DNA of 30,664 bases, from contig CACGSI010000012.1 in NCBI GenBank assembly GCA_902575715.1, positions 1 through 30,664 on the forward strand, read 5' to 3'. Below, in pieces: positions 16,885-23,541 of this stretch (position 1 is the stretch's first letter; every line of letters begins with the position of its first letter). This DNA comes from an uncultured SAR324 cluster bacterium. Lineage in GTDB: Bacteria > SAR324 > NAC60-12. Position numbers and translations under genes: made by a program. The notes beneath the pieces were generated by a model that saw nothing but the letters and a program-made list of their open reading frames with translations, ran no database searches and had not been told where the DNA came from.

Positions 16885-17652
16885 TTAATAATTACCTAGT
16901 TTAGTAAGGTACCTAGAGATTATAGTCCTACCAAATAGTTTCCATAGTCTATCACAAATAAAACCAAGCCCCCCAAAACATATTATGCCAACAAAAATAA
17001 AATCTGTACGAAAGAAAGTTCTAGCGTTCCAAATTAAAAATCCAATCCCTTCCTGGGCGGCAAGAGCTTCTGCAGCTACAATAACCAAAAAAGCATTAGC
17101 TAATGCTAGACGCATACCTACGAAAATAGATGGTAATGTGGCTGGAAGAATAATCTTTAAAAAAAGATCAAAGTGATTAGCACCTAATGACTTTGCACCG
17201 TTTAACTTATCACTATCAATTGACGATGCACCAGATGCTGTTGTTACAAGAGTAACAAATCCAACTGCGAATGCAATTAAGTTTACTTTTGCTAATTCAC
17301 CAACTCCAAACCATAAAATAAATAAAGAAACAAGAGCCAACGCTGGTACAAAGCGAAAGAAATGAATAAACGGATCGAGGGCAGCGCGAGCTGCTAAAGA
17401 TGTCCCCGCAAACAGTCCAAGCGGAACGGCAATTGATGAACCTAATAACCAACCAGAAAAAACTCTAGTTAGGCTAATTTTTATAGCATCCCATAGCATA
17501 CCAGATTGGGCCAGTTCAATTAGTGCTCCTACGACCTTAATAGGTCCAGGTAATAAAATTGGATGCATTCCTTTAGCTGCAAAGTGCCATATTAAAAAGA
17601 CAATACAAACTGAAGAAAAACCTATAAAAAAATTTTTTAAAATTTTTCTCAT
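16885..17652 (-). CDS. ABC transporter permease, SsuC/TauC type
   Basis: A 255-residue inner-membrane permease with about six helices. The EAA-type coupling segment reads KLNGAKSLGANHFDLFLKII followed by LPATLPSIFVGMRLALANAF. VIVAAEALAAQEGIGFLIWN near the end is typical of the family. Its start overlaps the ATPase stop by four bases (ATGA), so translation is coupled. It is followed after 21 bases by the sulfatase gene. Confidence 0.92.
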   Translation of the reverse strand: MRKILKNFFIGFSSVCIVFLIWHFAAKGMHPILLPGPIKVVGALIELAQSGMLWDAIKISLTRVFSGWLLGSSIAVPLGLFAGTSLAARAALDPFIHFFRFVPALALVSLFILWFGVGELAKVNLIAFAVGFVTLVTTASGASSIDSDKLNGAKSLGANHFDLFLKIILPATLPSIFVGMRLALANAFLVIVAAEALAAQEGIGFLIWNARTFFRTDFIFVGIICFGGLGFICDRLWKLFGRTIISRYLTKLGNY

Positions 17653-18479
17653 ATGCCCCTAAGTTTATTTACCTCATCTATAATCTCATCCTCTATAATT
17701 TTAGCAATTTTAGAAAATTCTAATGAATACTCATCTCTGGGGTAAGGTAAATTTATTTCATGAATGTTTAGAAATCCAGATTTAGGTCCTGCTTTCATTA
17801 CTCCAACCCGTTCAGCCAATATTACGGCCTCTCTGATATCATGGGTGACATAAATGTAAGTTCCTCCTTTTGACATCCATAAATCAGATACCTGTCTCTG
17901 CAACAATCTACGACTTTGCGCGTCTAAGGCTGCAAATGGCTCATCGAGTAACACAACTTGGGGATTAACTGCTAAAATCCTGGCAATCTGAACCCTTTGT
18001 TTCATTCCTCCAGAAAGTTCGTGAGGTAACTTTTCAGCTGCGGACTCTAAACCAACTGTTTCAAGCCAATAATCAACAACTTTTGAATCAAATGGAATTT
18101 TGCGGTTCCTTGATTGAAACTTCAATCCAAATGCAATATTTTGTCTAACATTCAGCCACTCAAGCAAAGGACCATCTACATTTTGGAATACCATCGCCCG
18201 ATCAGGGCCGGGAGCATTAACAATATTTCTGTTAACTCTGACTTCTCCCGACGATGGCTTTAAAAAACCAGCAACAAGGCGTAAAAGAGTTGTTTTTCCA
18301 CAACCAGACGGACCCACAATCACAAAAAAATTGTTTGGTTTTACAGTGATGCTTAAATCTTGAATTACATATTCAGATTCTCTAGTATTTCCATACTTTA
18401 ATCCTATTTCCCTAAATTCAACTTCACTTCCTTCTGCTTTTATTTTTTGTTCATTATTACTAGATAAGTTCAAGACCAT
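17649..18479 (-). CDS. ABC transporter ATP-binding protein, SsuB/TauB type
   Basis: A 276-residue ATPase. Walker A GPSGCGKTT is at 56-64, the signature LSGGMKQR starts at 155, Walker B VVLLDE is at 175-180, and the switch His is H213 (YVTHD). The Q-loop lies in AMVFQNVDGPLLEWLNV (96-112), where the TauB-type Q-loop is extended by a few residues. It starts 5 bases after the binding-protein stop and overlaps the permease start by 4 bases, so it belongs to the same operon as the sulfatase. The substrate is probably a small organic anion, possibly an organosulfate (inference from the sulfatase). Confidence 0.92.
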   Translation of the reverse strand: MVLNLSSNNEQKIKAEGSEVEFREIGLKYGNTRESEYVIQDLSITVKPNNFFVIVGPSGCGKTTLLRLVAGFLKPSSGEVRVNRNIVNAPGPDRAMVFQNVDGPLLEWLNVRQNIAFGLKFQSRNRKIPFDSKVVDYWLETVGLESAAEKLPHELSGGMKQRVQIARILAVNPQVVLLDEPFAALDAQSRRLLQRQVSDLWMSKGGTYIYVTHDIREAVILAERVGVMKAGPKSGFLNIHEINLPYPRDEYSLEFSKIAKIIEDEIIDEVNKLRGI

Positions 18480-18484
18480 AAATT

Positions 18485-19471
18485 TTACAAATTTGCAGTA
18501 ATTGAACCAGGGACAGCTTTTTTCATAGCTCTCAAATCGAGAAAATTCCTAATATTGAAATCACTAGGTAATTTGCCCGAATCTATCAGAAATTGGGCAA
18601 TTGAATCAAATGAATTTAGCATTACTGGTGTGAATGCCATTCCATATCTCTGGCCTTGAATAAGTGCTTTGAAAACTTTAGAGTTCCCCTTATTACTTTT
18701 TGCTATAATTTCAGCTGAGCCATTAGGGTCTGCTTGAATTACTTTGCTAGCCTTATCATATGATCTTAGAATTGATTCTAAAAGTTTTTGATTTTTATTA
18801 ACCCAATCTGTTTTAGCAACAAGATAAATAGCAACAGTATCAAGAACCTTTGAATCATTCATAACTATTTTATGTGAACTACTATCTTTTATTTGATTTA
18901 CAGCATTTGCCCAAATCCACGAAGCTTGAATCTCATCTGCTAGAAGAGCACCAACAAGCTCAAATAATCCCGGTAATGGAACCAAGTCTACATCATTTAA
19001 GTTTACACCGTTTTGGATAAGATGCTGTAAAGTTACAAAATGCTCTGAAGTCCCTTTCACGTAGCCAATTTTTTTCCCACGTAAATCTTTTGCATCGTTC
19101 AAATCATTTCTCATAGCTAACTTATGCCAACCAGGCTTAGGTGCTGCTATTCCGGCAACCACCTTCATATTTTCTTTTGCAGATGCTGCAAGATTTAATA
19201 CAGCAAAATCAAGTGCTGGCCCAATATCTGCGGCACCCGCTATTACTGCCTGAATTGCCTCAATTCCAGTACCATATTGTTGAAAACTAGCCTCAATTCC
19301 TTCTTCAGCAAAAAAACCTTTATTAATTGAAATCCACATTTGTGAACCTAAAAGAAATCCATCAGCAGCAAAATTTACCTTACGAGCATTAACTAGGCTA
19401 GGGATTGAAATTAATAGTGCTGATATTCCAAGGAAAAAATAAATTTTAAATAATTTTACAAAATTAATCAT
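18485..19471 (-). CDS. ABC substrate-binding protein, NMT1/SsuA-like
   Basis: A 328-residue periplasmic binding protein of the NMT1/SsuA family, first gene of the sulfatase operon. A Sec signal peptide covers about residues 1-29 (hydrophobic stretch, then PSLVNARK). The mature part starts VNFAADGFLLGSQMWISINK, then GFFAEEGIEASFQQYGTG, the usual family start (ligand-facing N-terminal lobe); DLRGKKIGYVKGTSEHFV is the hinge-side loop. Length is typical. No lipobox is seen. The ligand is unknown, but operon membership with a cytoplasmic sulfatase suggests a sulfate ester or sulfonate. Confidence 0.88.
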   Translation of the reverse strand: MINFVKLFKIYFFLGISALLISIPSLVNARKVNFAADGFLLGSQMWISINKGFFAEEGIEASFQQYGTGIEAIQAVIAGAADIGPALDFAVLNLAASAKENMKVVAGIAAPKPGWHKLAMRNDLNDAKDLRGKKIGYVKGTSEHFVTLQHLIQNGVNLNDVDLVPLPGLFELVGALLADEIQASWIWANAVNQIKDSSSHKIVMNDSKVLDTVAIYLVAKTDWVNKNQKLLESILRSYDKASKVIQADPNGSAEIIAKSNKGNSKVFKALIQGQRYGMAFTPVMLNSFDSIAQFLIDSGKLPSDFNIRNFLDLRAMKKAVPGSITANL

Positions 19472-19700
19472 ATTTTTCTTTCATTTAAAGGATTAATAAA
19501 AAGCATTATTTTTATTCATGATTAAAATTTCGATCGTAATTAAAGTCAAAAATTATGTCAATAGAAATTTTTTTTAGTGAACAAATATCTGTTTTATATT
19601 TATTCAGTCCGTTTTGATAAAAAATAAGGTGTACTGTAAATGGGAATTTTAAAGAACTAACTTTTAAAAATTCTGATTTTTAAGATTGAAAAAATTTTAT

Positions 19701-19721
19701 TTTTTTGCATGATGCAAAAAA
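19701..19721. repeat. Perfect 9-bp inverted repeat in the gap before TrpB2
   Basis: TTTTTTGCA and TGCAAAAAA with a 3-base loop form a short perfect hairpin. It overlaps the beginning of the small plus-strand frame at 19709. A bidirectional terminator is possible but unsupported. Confidence 0.35.
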
Positions 19722-19840
19722 CTGCAGCCAAAGTACTTGAATGCATGCAAATTGAAGATCGCCATAGCAGCGCCTTGCTAATGAAGGCTTTGTTCGGTGG
19801 AGGTGTCTGTATTGACCCCGCTCCAACTAATCAGGTATAA
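19709..19840 (+). pseudogene. Unrecognised 43-codon frame in a GC-richer island
   Basis: A short plus-strand frame of 43 codons, from ATG to TAA, stands out because its base composition is clearly richer in G and C than the AT-rich flanks. It reads KTAAKVLECMQIEDRHSS, then LLMKALFGGGVCIDPAPTNQ, which looks protein-like. There is no Shine-Dalgarno before the ATG. It could be a remnant of a larger gene, a small real gene or a structured RNA. I do not recognise it. Confidence 0.3.
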
Positions 19841-19879
19841 ATATCTAATATTATAAAATTTATATCACTGAAAACCATA

Positions 19880-19975
19880 ATGATACAGGTTTATTGGGAC
19901 GGGTCTGTTCAATTTAATGGCCTTGCTCTTTGGTTTATCAAGAATAAAAGTTTGATCAAAAATTTTTTAAAATAA
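19880..19975 (+). pseudogene. Short frame resembling a decayed DCC (DUF393) thiol oxidoreductase start
   Basis: A 31-codon plus-strand frame, MIQVYWDGSVQF then NGLALWFIKNKSLIKNF, resembles the N terminus of DCC/DUF393 proteins, which read roughly xxVxYDGxCxxCNGxxxFI. Both catalytic Cys are absent and the frame stops where the domain should continue. I treat it as a possible relic. It ends 20 bases before the convergent TrpB2 stop. Confidence 0.2.
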
Positions 19976-19994
19976 ATTTTTAATAATTATTTGT

Positions 19995-21359
19995 TTACTC
20001 ATCAACTGTAGGTAATCCAGAAAGAGCCATAGCAAGTTCCTTTTCATCATAATCACGATCTTCAAGATTACCGGTAAAATATTCCGAATATGCTTGCATG
20101 TCAAAGTGTCCATGCCCACAGAGGTTAAAGAGTATCGTTTCAGATTTTCCTTCTCGCTTACATCGCAAAGCCTCCTCTATTGCACCTTTAACTGCATGAT
20201 TAGCCTCTGGAGCAGGAAGAATACCTTCAGATCTTCCAAAAGTCACACCAGCTTCAAAACACGCATTTTGATGATATGCGGATGCTTCAATTATATTAAG
20301 CTCTTTCAAATGACTAATTAAAGGGGCCATACCATGATAACGCAGTCCTCCAGCATGAAATCCAGGTGGAACAAATTTTGACCCAAGTGTATGCATTTTT
20401 GTCAATGGAGTCATATTTCCAGTATCACCAAAATCATAAGCATATTTTCCACGAGTCAAAGTAGGACATGCTGCGGGTTCTACAGCAAGGGCTCTAATTT
20501 TTTTACCTCCCCTCAACTGTTCTCCAATAAAAGGAAAAACAAGACCCGCATAATTTGATCCTCCTCCAGTACATCCTACGACTACATCAGGGTAATCACC
20601 GGCCATCTCCATCTGTTTAATTGCTTCTAGCCCAACAATAGTTTGATGCATCAATACATGATTAAGCACACTTCCTAAAGCATATTTTACATCGTCGTTA
20701 GTAGCAGCAACTTCTACAGCCTCAGAAATGGCAATACCCAAGCTGCCTGTTGAGTCTGGATTGTTTTTTAAATATGACTTTCCAAATTCAGTTTCATTAG
20801 ATGGAGAGGCAATGCATGATGCTCCAAAGGATTCCATCATGGCTTTTCTATATGGTTTTTGCTGAAAACTAACTTTTACCATATATACGTCAATAGAAAT
20901 ACCAAATATTGCTCCTGCAAAAGCAAGAGAACATCCCCATTGTCCTGCACCTGTTTCAGTTGCTATTCTTTTTACTCCTGATTGCTTGTTGTAGAAAGCC
21001 TGAGCTACTGCTGTATTTGGTTTATGACTACCGGTGGGACTTACTCCCTCATATTTGTAATAAATTTTTGCGGGTGTATCTAAAACTTTTTCCAATCTTC
21101 TTGCTCGAAAAAGAGGACTTGGGCGCCATTGTCTATATATATCAAGAATTGGTCTAGGAATATCAATAAACCTCTCGGAAGTAACTTCTTGAAGAATTAA
21201 ATCCATTGGAAATAAAGGAGCCAAGTCGTCAGGCCCAATAGGTTGGCCTGTCCCTGGATGAATTACCGGTGGTGGTGGCTCGGTCAAATCAGCCACAATG
21301 TTGTACCAATTTTTTGGCATCTCGGCTTCAGGTAATAGATATTTTATAGTGTCACTCAT
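19995..21359 (-). CDS. trpB2: Tryptophan synthase beta chain, TrpB2 type
   Basis: A 454-residue PLP enzyme of the TrpB2 (long, N-terminally extended) class, which condenses L-serine with indole to give tryptophan, or may use other nucleophiles. The PLP Lys is Lys113 in SPTGSHKPNTAVAQ, GCTGGGSNYAG binds the PLP phosphate, and TETGAGQWGCSLAF is diagnostic of TrpB2. I chose the ATG at 21359 (MSDTIKYLLP), 15 codons inside the longest frame, because AAGGAG lies 6 bases upstream, while the longer form begins with an atypical Lys/Phe stretch. The gene stands alone with no trpA, trpF or trpC nearby, as is common for TrpB2. Indole supply is therefore not obvious. Confidence 0.9.
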   Translation of the reverse strand: MSDTIKYLLPEAEMPKNWYNIVADLTEPPPPVIHPGTGQPIGPDDLAPLFPMDLILQEVTSERFIDIPRPILDIYRQWRPSPLFRARRLEKVLDTPAKIYYKYEGVSPTGSHKPNTAVAQAFYNKQSGVKRIATETGAGQWGCSLAFAGAIFGISIDVYMVKVSFQQKPYRKAMMESFGASCIASPSNETEFGKSYLKNNPDSTGSLGIAISEAVEVAATNDDVKYALGSVLNHVLMHQTIVGLEAIKQMEMAGDYPDVVVGCTGGGSNYAGLVFPFIGEQLRGGKKIRALAVEPAACPTLTRGKYAYDFGDTGNMTPLTKMHTLGSKFVPPGFHAGGLRYHGMAPLISHLKELNIIEASAYHQNACFEAGVTFGRSEGILPAPEANHAVKGAIEEALRCKREGKSETILFNLCGHGHFDMQAYSEYFTGNLEDRDYDEKELAMALSGLPTVDE

Positions 21360-21464
21360 AAATCTCCTTTTTTTTAAAAAAAATTTAAATTTACAGCAAG
21401 TCAACTACTACTCTTCCTCGCATCCCCAGCTAGAATTTCATCAATCTCCGGAATTAATTGTATA

Positions 21465-21493
21465 TAAAGTACAATCAATTATTAGATTGTCAA
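21465..21493 (-). promoter_or_regulatory. Candidate TrpB2 promoter with internal inverted repeat
   Basis: A minus-strand TTGACA (21493-21488) is followed by an AT-rich -10-like stretch around TTTATA/TATATA with non-ideal spacing (19 or more). The perfect inverted repeat ACAATC / GATTGT at 21471-21490 overlaps the -35 and spacer, so it could be an operator. The rest of 21360-21669 shows no coding frame. Confidence 0.35.
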
Positions 21494-21669
21494 GTTGTGA
21501 TATTTTATGTAACAACTTTGGTCAAGATATTTATATCACTTTTTTTGTCTATGATATTCAACTTCCTAATAAAATTAGTGTAGTTATGGAAGATAGTGTC
21601 CAAAACTTTTACTGATATCAATTAAAAAGAGGTATCTTTATCAAATACAAAATATGCCTCCCAAAAAAA

Positions 21670-21939
21670 TTAATCTTTGAGAGGTATAATAACGGTCGAC
21701 TCAACATCAGCTCCTGCTTCAGTTCTTTTTTGAAGAATATCTGGCCTAGTTAACCATTCTCTCCCTTTTTCCATTGATTCAAATTCTAAGATCATATGAA
21801 TTTTTTTTTCATCAATGTCACAACCCTTGTAAATAAATTGCATACCAGCTACAGATACCATTTCAGAGTTCAGATCCTCTGCCATTTCATTCCAAGTATT
21901 CCATCCTTTTGTTATATTAACTGATACATATGCTTTCAT
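21670..21939 (-). CDS. DUF3764-like small protein with ferredoxin-like (ABM-type) fold
   Basis: An 89-residue protein, MKAYVSVNITKGWNTWNEMA at the start, then VAGMQFIYKGCDIDEKKIHM, ILEFESMEKGREWLTRPDIL and TVIIPLKD. This pattern resembles DUF3764 proteins, a small dimeric alpha-beta barrel group whose function is unknown. It lacks the IsdG Asn/Trp/His triad seen in the protein at 747-1061. It forms a single-gene unit between the rhodanese and TrpB2 genes. The upstream region contains an inverted repeat around an AT-rich element. The family call is from memory of the pattern, so it is moderate. Confidence 0.55.
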   Translation of the reverse strand: MKAYVSVNITKGWNTWNEMAEDLNSEMVSVAGMQFIYKGCDIDEKKIHMILEFESMEKGREWLTRPDILQKRTEAGADVESTVIIPLKD

Positions 21940-21991
21940 AATAATTATTCATAGTAAAAGATTAATAGTTGTTACCTTGACTTAAAATTGA

Positions 21992-22011
21992 TTGATTATA
22001 TATTAAATCAA
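21992..22011. promoter_or_regulatory. Inverted repeat upstream of the DUF3764-like gene (AT element copy 3)
   Basis: TTGATT at 21992-21997 and AATCAA at 22006-22011 are exact inverted repeats separated by 8 AT bases, 52 bases upstream of the ATG at 21939. The right part, TATATATTAAATCAA, is shared with the elements at 1066-1086 and 2002-2022. A regulatory role is only suggested by position. Confidence 0.35.
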
Positions 22012-22098
22012 ATTGACATTTAATATTGCAAACCATAATTTTTTTTATGGAATTAATTTAACAAATAATCTACTTTCAATATGATTATATTTATATAT

Positions 22099-22117
22099 AA
22101 TCAATTATAAATTGATT
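22099..22117 (-). terminator. Short hairpin after the rhodanese gene
   Basis: A perfect 7-bp inverted repeat, AATCAAT and ATTGATT with loop TATAA, lies 15 bases beyond the rhodanese stop. It has no U-tract and few G-C pairs, so it is a weak terminator candidate. Confidence 0.3.
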
Positions 22118-22132
22118 GCAGATTTGAGTAAT

Positions 22133-22507
22133 TTACTCAGTTGGTCCCCCAAACTTTTTCCAATTATTAAAACTTCCTAGATTCAATACTTCCTTGTAAC
22201 CCATCTCTAAAAGAGTTTTTCCTGCTAATGCAGCTTGTCCGCCTGCACCACAGTATAAAATCACTTTTTTCTTTGGAGAAATTTCATCAATCCCCATATC
22301 ATGTTCTTGGTCAGCATAAAACTCAAGCAATCCTCTTTCAGCATGAATAGCCCCTTTTATTTTACCACTATCAATAACTGAGTTTTTATCTCTTACATCA
22401 ACAAAAACTGTATCTGGATCATCAATCCACTTGATGGCTTCAGAAGGTTCAACCATTGGTACTTTTTCAAATGCTTCATCTAACATATTCTTTACTGTTT
22501 TAGTCAT
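22133..22507 (-). CDS. Single-domain rhodanese-like sulfurtransferase
   Basis: A 124-residue cytoplasmic rhodanese domain protein that can carry a persulfide on its catalytic Cys86 in YCGAGGQAALAG. The loop after the Cys (GAGGQ) holds a persulfide or phosphate-like group. The usual VDVRD motif is at 36-40 and AIHAERGLLEF at 53-63 corresponds to the GHIPGA segment. There is no signal peptide. The Shine-Dalgarno AAAAGGAC precedes the ATG. It lies downstream of the selenoprotein gene on the same strand, but about 250 bases separate them, so co-transcription is uncertain. The physiological sulfur acceptor is unknown. Confidence 0.88.
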   Translation of the reverse strand: MTKTVKNMLDEAFEKVPMVEPSEAIKWIDDPDTVFVDVRDKNSVIDSGKIKGAIHAERGLLEFYADQEHDMGIDEISPKKKVILYCGAGGQAALAGKTLLEMGYKEVLNLGSFNNWKKFGGPTE

Positions 22508-22725
22508 ACATAGTCCTTTTTTTATTTGTTATTTAATATACTAAAATTTTATCATTACCATTCCATCTCAATCAATTTAATTATTTAACTGTCTAAGAAA
22601 TTAAACCAAAGGTGGGAGGTAAGATCTGGTTTATTTTAATTCTCACTTGCATGTAATGTTCTATAATTCCAATCTTTCACATACGCATTTGTGAAAATAT
22701 GACGGGATTAGATTATTTATTGATT

Positions 22726-22756
22726 GAATATGATTATTGTGAAACAAGTCATATTC
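22726..22756 (-). terminator. Hairpin directly after the selenoprotein gene
   Basis: On the minus strand GAATATGA and TCATATTC form an 8-bp stem, with an inner TTGT/ACAA helix and small internal loop. The hairpin begins immediately after the UGA stop and includes part of the second in-frame stop (UAG). It lacks a U-tract, so termination is uncertain; it could also protect the 3' end. The 22508-22725 interval holds no coding frame. Confidence 0.4.
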
Positions 22757-22758
22757 TA

Positions 22759-22974
22759 TCACAGCAAATCTTTAATATCCTCAAAAGAGAAAAATGATCC
22801 ATCACCAACGCATGGACCACCCTTCTTTATACTATTTTCACCATAGAAAAGCTCAAATTGACCATTTTCACCCTCTTCTATAGTGGTATAGAATCCTGCA
22901 CTATTCATTTCAACAGAAAGCCTTTCTGCTTGTTGTTTATAGTTTCAGGCTACGCAGTATCTTATTTTATACAT
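22759..22974 (-). CDS. SelW-like selenoprotein (Rdx family, CxxU), UGA at codon 10 read as selenocysteine
   Basis: A 71-residue thioredoxin-like protein: MYKIRYCVAU then NYKQQAERLSVEMNSAGF and, later, GGPCVGDGSFFSFEDIKDLL. U is an in-frame TGA (22947-22945). The start YCxxU-x-Y-x-x-x-A-x-x-L followed by an E-rich strand and a G-x-F-x-F pair matches the SelW/SelT/SelH (Rdx) family, whose CxxU or CxxC motif takes part in thiol redox chemistry. AAGGA lies 5 bases before the ATG. The frame is protein-like on both sides of the TGA and stops at TGA 22761-22759, with UAG next in frame. A SECIS-like hairpin follows the UGA. Conventional ORF finding misses it because it is split. It is transcribed in the same direction as the tmRNA, which lies 46 bases upstream. 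The alternative is a pseudogene with a nonsense mutation at exactly the family's catalytic Sec position, which is less likely. Confidence 0.85.
22911..22932 (-). promoter_or_regulatory. Candidate bacterial SECIS element
   Basis: Starting 12 bases after the UGA, a stem of eight pairs with one bulged A forms: CAAGCAGAA pairs with TTCTGTTG. The five-base apical loop is AGGCT, with G at its second position, and begins 22 bases after the UGA. Bacterial SECIS hairpins read by SelB usually lie within about 16-37 bases of the UGA and have a G near the start of the loop. The fold was drawn by hand. Confidence 0.7.
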
Positions 22975-23019
22975 TTTTATCCTTTGTAGGTTGTTCATTA
23001 AAGGCAATAATATTAGGTG

Positions 23020-23395
23020 TGGTGGAGGTGGCGGGATTCGAACCCGCGTCTTACTTAGTTTCCAATTGGGTTTCTACAAGTTTAGTTAGAACTTTTCTTT
23101 TTCTTCAGAAGTTTTGGCATCTAACTTCCTCATTCTGAAATACCTCCTAAAATCTCGCTACTGCCATGGAGGATTGCATTAGCCAAGCCTGACTTAGATG
23201 ACATCTTTCGTCACGTTTCAGGCAAACACAACGAAAGACGCCTACCTCAATTATGCCGCAAGAGCGACAGGGGCAGGAGAATAGTCAGCGTTGTTTGCAG
23301 CTAACATATTAATGATCGTTTTTACGTGACCCCGATCATTACCCACGACTTGCTTCCCTTATTTTCCACTAGCAATCGAATTCCATGACACCCCC
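23020..23395 (-). ncRNA. ssrA: tmRNA (one-piece), trans-translation
   Basis: A 376-base RNA that rescues stalled ribosomes. The 5' end GGGGGTG (23395-23389) pairs with 3' CACCTCC, followed by A and an encoded CCA (23022-23020). The T-arm has GGGTTCGAATCCC. The tag frame at 23298-23251 reads ANNADYSPAPVALAA then TAA. The usual tag ends with two Ala, as here. Both halves are contiguous on one strand, so the gene is not a permuted two-piece tmRNA as in most alphaproteobacteria. The upstream promoter overlaps the sucC terminator. The resume codon is taken as GCA by analogy. Confidence 0.95.
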
Positions 23396-23434
23396 AGTTA
23401 AATGATGTGGAACCCTTTGAAAAATTGGCTACTT

Positions 23435-23463
23435 ATGATAATTCTTTTAAAAAAACTGTGCAA
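23435..23463 (-). promoter_or_regulatory. Candidate ssrA promoter
   Basis: On the minus strand TTGCAC (23463-23458), exactly 17 bases, then TATCAT (23440-23435). Transcription would begin about 30-35 bases before the mature 5' end, leaving a leader for RNase P to remove. The -35 is part of the hairpin that ends the sucC transcript. Confidence 0.6.
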
Positions 23464-23471
23464 CAGTTTTT
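23451..23471 (-). terminator. Intrinsic terminator of the sucC transcript
   Basis: On the minus strand an 8-bp perfect stem AAAAACTG / CAGTTTTT, with loop TTGCA, runs into seven Ts (23455-23449). It lies about 70 bases after the sucC stop, where sucD would usually begin, and overlaps the ssrA -35. Confidence 0.7.
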
Positions 23472-23541
23472 CTCAATGAAAAAAGAGAATAAAATCCTTT
23501 TTGTAAATATTATTTAAATAAATTTTTTAGATTTTTTTTAA

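Noticed and set aside
1354..19900. Similar 24-base segments at 1354-1377 and 19877-19900 as ends of a mobile element
   Set aside because: Only about 18 of 24 bases match, no transposase remnant or target duplication is visible, and the second copy lies inside a short frame. Chance similarity is more likely.
21360..21404. Longer TrpB2 start at 21404
   Set aside because: The extra residues are Lys/Phe-rich and unlike the family, and a strong AAGGAG sits directly before the internal ATG at 21359.
22759..22761. The terminal UGA of the SelW-like gene as a second selenocysteine
   Set aside because: The next codon is UAG, so at most one residue would be added. The hairpin after it has no G in its apical loop and overlaps the stop. 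It is better read as a stop with a backup.
23020..23060. A tRNA gene suggested by the T-arm motif GGTTCGAATCC
   Set aside because: The acceptor stem pairs only with bases 370 positions away and an internal tag frame is present, so this is tmRNA, not tRNA.
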